A stretch of 64,000 nucleotides of DNA from an uncultured Lactobacillus sp. (lineage in GTDB: Bacteria; Bacillota; Bacilli; Lactobacillales; Lactobacillaceae): positions 1 through 64,000 of the forward strand of contig CAOOYH010000007.1 in assembly GCA_948500755.1 (NCBI GenBank), given 5' to 3'. Shown piece by piece: positions 60,389-64,000 of this stretch (its first letter is position 1; every line of letters begins with the position of its first letter). Under the pieces are notes generated by a model, which saw only the letters and a list, made by a program, of their open reading frames with translations, was not told the origin of the DNA and searched no databases. The position numbers were made by a program, and so were the translations under genes.

Positions 60389-63300
60389 CTATTTTTGTAC
60401 AATTTCACTAGCATCTTCTAAGAATGTAGTCAATTCATTAAAGAGCATACGATTATTTAACTTATCTGGCAACAGCAACAGAACAACCATCTTTTTATCC
60501 TTGGTCATACTAATTCTTGCTTTAAAGCTAACATGTTCTAAAGCTTTAAAAATATTTGGCCCTTCTAGTTCCTTTGAAGCCTTAATATCAAACTCAACTT
60601 TAATTTTATCGTCTTTTTTAACTACATTTAAAGCTTGAGCATTATCAGCATTTAATTTCAATTTAGAACTAGCTAGTAAATTTTCTACTGAAGTTGGATA
60701 ATCTCCAAATCGATCAATGAGCTCATCTTCAATTTGGTCTAGCTCTTCTTCACTAGTAACTGCTTTAATCTTCTTATAAAATTCAATCTTTTCTTCTTGA
60801 TCGGGAATATAGGCATCGGGAATATAGGATTCAAATCCCAGATCAATCTCGGAGTTTGATTTTTTAATAACCTTTTTATTTTTCCGAGCTTTAATGGCAT
60901 CACTCAGCATCTGTGAGTAAAGATCATATCCCACACTATCAATAAAGCCATGCTGCTGTGACCCTAGCATATTACCCGCGCCACGAATGGACAAATCTCG
61001 CATCGCAATTTTAAAGCCGCTCCCTAATTCTGTAAAATCGCGAATGGCATCGAGACGTTTTTCGCCAACTTCAGTGAGTACTTTATTAGGTTGATATAAA
61101 AAGTAAGCATACGCAAGTCTGGCGCTTCTTCCTATTCGGCCCCGGAGCTGATACAACTGACTCAAACCATATTTATCAGCGTCTTCGATAATCATCGTAT
61201 TCACATTTGGCATGTCGATTCCAGTTTCAATAATAGTTGTGGTCACCAAAATATCAAATTCACGATTTAGGAATCGATATAAGATATCTTCAATTTGATT
61301 TTGACTCATACGTCCATGAATACTGGCAATACGCGCATTGGGCATTAATTTTTCTAATTTATTAACAACTTCATCAATATCACCGATTCGGTTATGTAAA
61401 TAAAATACTTGGCCACCTCTTTGCATTTCACGCTGACAAGCATTTTTAACTACACTTGGTAACTCTTCCATTACATAAGTCTGAATAGGATAACGATTTT
61501 GAGGAGGAGTTTCCATCACTGACAAATCTCTTACCCCTACCATGGACATATGTAAAGTTCGCGGAATTGGGGTGGCCGTTAAAGTTAAAACATCAATATT
61601 AGCCTTTAGTTGCTTCAAGCGCTCTTTGTGTTTTACCCCAAATCTTTGCTCTTCATCAATGATCAATAAGCCTAAATTCTTAAACTCCACATCTTTTGAC
61701 AAGATTCTATGAGTTCCAACTACAATATCGATTTCGCCTTTTTTCAACTTTTCGATAATTTCTTTAGTTTCAGCCGGAGTTTGAAAGCGTGATAACATTG
61801 CCACATTAACTGGAAAATCCTTAAACCGATCTAAAATAGTTTCGTAGTGCTGCTGAGCCAAAATAGTAGTTGGAACTAAAAATGCTACTTGTTTATTATC
61901 TTGAACTGCTTTAAAAGCAGCACGAAGGGCAACTTCAGTTTTTCCAAAACCTACATCCCCAACCACTAAACGATCCATCGGCTTAGAACTTTCCATGTCC
62001 TCTTTAATTTCTTTAGTCGAACGCAATTGATCGGCAGTTTCCACATAGGGAAAGGCACTTTCAAATTGTCTTTGCAAATCATCATCAGGAGAAAAAGCAA
62101 AACCTTTTTCAGACTCTCTTTTTGCATAAAGTTCAATTAAATCATCGGCAATATCTTCAACCTTTGATTGAACCTTACGCTTAGTTTTTGCCCATTCGCT
62201 TCCACCCAGCTTGTTAAGATGTGGTCGTTTTCCTTCAGATCCGACATATTTTTGAACTAATTTTAATTGATCAGCTGGAACAAATAACTGATCCCCACGT
62301 TGGTAAGTAATAGTGATGTAATCACGCTTCACGCCATTATTTTCTAGAGTTTTAATTCCTTCAAAACGACCAATTCCATGATTAACATGTACTACATAAT
62401 CTCCAGGCTTTAATTCAGTGTAATTACGCAGACGCTGAGCATTTTCAAGCGTTTTAATCCGCTTTTTATGATGAACTCGTTTATTAAAAAGTTCTCTTTC
62501 AGTTAAGTAAATGAGGTTAATATTGGGAAGATTAAAACCTTCACTAAATTCACCAACTACAATTTGAGTTCTCTTTTCAATCAAATCATCTTTATTCACA
62601 ATCGGAATATCTAAACCAAAATCCGCAAAATTTTGGCTCATTTGCTTAGCTCGCTTTTCATTATCAGCCTGCAAAATCACAGTTTGGGCATTCTTTTGAT
62701 AAGATTCAATCTCTGTCTTAATAAGTGGCATTTGACTGAAAAATTGTTCCGGTTCTCGTGTTTGCCAATCTAGCATCTGGTCTAGTTTAATTCGACCTAA
62801 ACTTCGTTGGAAAAGTGAAAAATAAATTCGATGGTGGCTATCTTTAGACCAAACACGTTTAAAGTTAAGACGCAATTCTTGACCTGGTAGCATGGCGCCA
62901 GTTTTTAGCTCATCATCAATAAAAGCTGCATTTTCACTATCAACATTTTTAACAGATTGATTAATGAGTGGCCAATCATCAAGAAATACTAATCCATCTT
63001 TAGATAAATACTCTAAAAGGCTACTTGGCCGTGAAATTAAATAATCAACCAAAAAAGCATAGTTATTGGGTAAACCACCAGCATCCAGTTCATCCAAACT
63101 TTGAGTAAAATGGTCCTTCACGGCTTTTTCAGGAGCCGGTGCATTAGCCATTGCTTTTCTAATTTTTTCGGCTGCCTTTTTTAAATTGTCTCTGGAAAAG
63201 ACACGATCGTGTGCAGCAAAAATAGTTAATTTATCAAGTTCTTTTTGGCTACGCTGAGTAGATAAATCAAATTCTTTAATAGAATCAATCTCATCCCCAA

Positions 63301-63883
63301 AGAATTCAATTCTAACTGGATTTTCACGGTCAAGGGGGTAAATATCCAAAATATCTCCACGAATAGCGAATTCCCCACTTTTTCCGACTAACGACTCCTT
63401 ATGATAGCCTGCACGCACCAGCCAATCATTTAATTCTTTTAAATCGTACTCACTATCTAAGTCAAAAGTTTTCTTAAATGCCAAATACTCTTCGGGTTTT
63501 GACAATTTGTATTGTAATCCCGCAGGAGTCGTCACTACAATTCCTGGTTTATTAGATAATAAAAAATTAAGGGTCTGGATCCGGCTACTTAATTCATCTG
63601 GAGAAGTTGTAGCAGTTTGCGTCGCAATCATATCATCTACAGGAAAAATTTGAACTTGTCCTTCTGGCAAAATTGCACTGAGTTTCCCATATAAATCTTG
63701 AGCTTTATGTTCATTTTCTTCTATTAAAACAAGTGGAGCCTTTCGCTCATTCACAATTTGTTTTAAAAGTAGACTAAAAGCACCGGCGTTGGCGCCAGTG
63801 ATCATTGAGTTCTTTACATCTTTTGTTTTATCAATAAAATTGTTTAAATCTTTGTCTTTTTCTAAATAATTTGTCAAACGCAT
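60389..63883 (-). CDS. mfd: transcription-repair coupling factor Mfd
   Basis: This translocase removes stalled RNA polymerase and recruits UvrABC. UvrB-like domains 1-3 form the first 430 residues. The polymerase-interacting RID domain (LKPGDYVVHVNHGIGRFEGI) follows. Superfamily 2 helicase motifs include VGDVGFGKTEVALRAAF, IIDEEQRFGVKH and TLTATPIPRTLHM. A C-terminal TRCF domain closes the protein. It has 1164 residues. It starts two bases after the pth stop. Confidence 0.98.
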   Translation of the reverse strand: MRLTNYLEKDKDLNNFIDKTKDVKNSMITGANAGAFSLLLKQIVNERKAPLVLIEENEHKAQDLYGKLSAILPEGQVQIFPVDDMIATQTATTSPDELSSRIQTLNFLLSNKPGIVVTTPAGLQYKLSKPEEYLAFKKTFDLDSEYDLKELNDWLVRAGYHKESLVGKSGEFAIRGDILDIYPLDRENPVRIEFFGDEIDSIKEFDLSTQRSQKELDKLTIFAAHDRVFSRDNLKKAAEKIRKAMANAPAPEKAVKDHFTQSLDELDAGGLPNNYAFLVDYLISRPSSLLEYLSKDGLVFLDDWPLINQSVKNVDSENAAFIDDELKTGAMLPGQELRLNFKRVWSKDSHHRIYFSLFQRSLGRIKLDQMLDWQTREPEQFFSQMPLIKTEIESYQKNAQTVILQADNEKRAKQMSQNFADFGLDIPIVNKDDLIEKRTQIVVGEFSEGFNLPNINLIYLTERELFNKRVHHKKRIKTLENAQRLRNYTELKPGDYVVHVNHGIGRFEGIKTLENNGVKRDYITITYQRGDQLFVPADQLKLVQKYVGSEGKRPHLNKLGGSEWAKTKRKVQSKVEDIADDLIELYAKRESEKGFAFSPDDDLQRQFESAFPYVETADQLRSTKEIKEDMESSKPMDRLVVGDVGFGKTEVALRAAFKAVQDNKQVAFLVPTTILAQQHYETILDRFKDFPVNVAMLSRFQTPAETKEIIEKLKKGEIDIVVGTHRILSKDVEFKNLGLLIIDEEQRFGVKHKERLKQLKANIDVLTLTATPIPRTLHMSMVGVRDLSVMETPPQNRYPIQTYVMEELPSVVKNACQREMQRGGQVFYLHNRIGDIDEVVNKLEKLMPNARIASIHGRMSQNQIEDILYRFLNREFDILVTTTIIETGIDMPNVNTMIIEDADKYGLSQLYQLRGRIGRSARLAYAYFLYQPNKVLTEVGEKRLDAIRDFTELGSGFKIAMRDLSIRGAGNMLGSQQHGFIDSVGYDLYSQMLSDAIKARKNKKVIKKSNSEIDLGFESYIPDAYIPDQEEKIEFYKKIKAVTSEEELDQIEDELIDRFGDYPTSVENLLASSKLKLNADNAQALNVVKKDDKIKVEFDIKASKELEGPNIFKALEHVSFKARISMTKDKKMVVLLLLPDKLNNRMLFNELTTFLEDASEIVQK

Positions 63884-63884
63884 T

Positions 63885-64000
63885 TTAATTATACTTGTTC
63901 ATCAAATATTGACTATTGTGTCCTTCAATAAAGTCATCGATAATCTTTACACTTGTATCAAATGCATCATCCATCAATTTTTGTTGTTCTGCATTAAATG
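63885..64000 (-). CDS. pth: peptidyl-tRNA hydrolase, C-terminal fragment (runs off the window)
   Basis: The minus-strand frame ending at TAA 63885 reads FNAEQQKLMDDAFD, then TSVKIIDDFIEGHNSQYLMN and KYN. This matches the C-terminal helix of peptidyl-tRNA hydrolase, and pth-mfd is the normal Firmicute order. Only about 37 residues are inside the window, so the rest cannot be judged. Confidence 0.8.
   Translation of the reverse strand, partial: FNAEQQKLMDDAFDTSVKIIDDFIEGHNSQYLMNKYN

Overview
The window is low-GC Firmicute DNA that reads as a Lactobacillus chromosome. The gene content and order point to the L. acidophilus / gasseri / johnsonii group: one long rightward-to-leftward housekeeping block (pth-mfd-rlbA-divIC-yabR-tilS-ftsH-hslO-dusB-lysS, then clpC, rpoB-rpoC, rpsL-rpsG-fusA, the S10-spc-alpha ribosomal block, ecfA1-ecfA2-ecfT-truA and rplM-rpsI). 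TTG starts are frequent and ribosome binding sites are strong. The species call is inference; no 16S gene or marker specific to one species is present.

Layout by region. (1) 1-3500 is a decaying, quorum-sensing-controlled bacteriocin locus on the minus strand. It has a 43-residue double-glycine pheromone precursor (2162-2293), a histidine kinase interrupted by a one-base shift at an A AAA AAC heptamer, a LytTR response regulator, one bacteriocin-like gene broken by two stop codons, and two paralogous small immunity-like membrane proteins. Three matching operators, each a pair of AAT-GGT repeats 21 bp apart followed 30 bp later by a -10 box, precede the three transcription units. (2) 3547-8670 holds accessory metabolic and transport genes: a P-loop kinase, two histidine-phosphatase proteins, a CDF cation exporter, a TSUP permease and a DJ-1/PfpI protein. 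(3) 8750-9640 has no protein gene but carries many perfectly paired hairpins, and is a candidate large structured RNA. (4) 9847-13445 holds a small unknown protein, a TetR regulator and, divergent from it, a YhgE-type permease, an NmrA-like protein and a sirtuin lacking its catalytic histidine. (5) 13643-14933 is a 1.2 kb accessory segment bracketed by a 71-72 bp repeat of the rpsI 3' end and its terminator. (6) 14917-47644 is the translation and transcription core, with ribosomal-protein and rpoB leader regions. (7) 47728-48197 holds three tRNA genes, including a tandem duplication of a tRNA-Gly unit. (8) 48296-52012 is a second peptide-signalling island: an Rgg-type regulator, a 15-residue peptide rich in hydrophobic residues (MMWWQLPVIFPFHSK) with a perfect ribosome binding site, a small secreted protein and a two-gene ABC transporter, followed by a broken membrane gene. 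(9) 52171-64000 is lysS through pth.

The two signalling islands at 1-3500 and 50121-51500 and the structured non-coding stretch at 8750-9640 are the parts most worth a second look. The pheromone gene, the 15-residue peptide gene, rpmJ, the broken bacteriocin gene and the pth fragment are short or partial genes found by reading the sequence directly.
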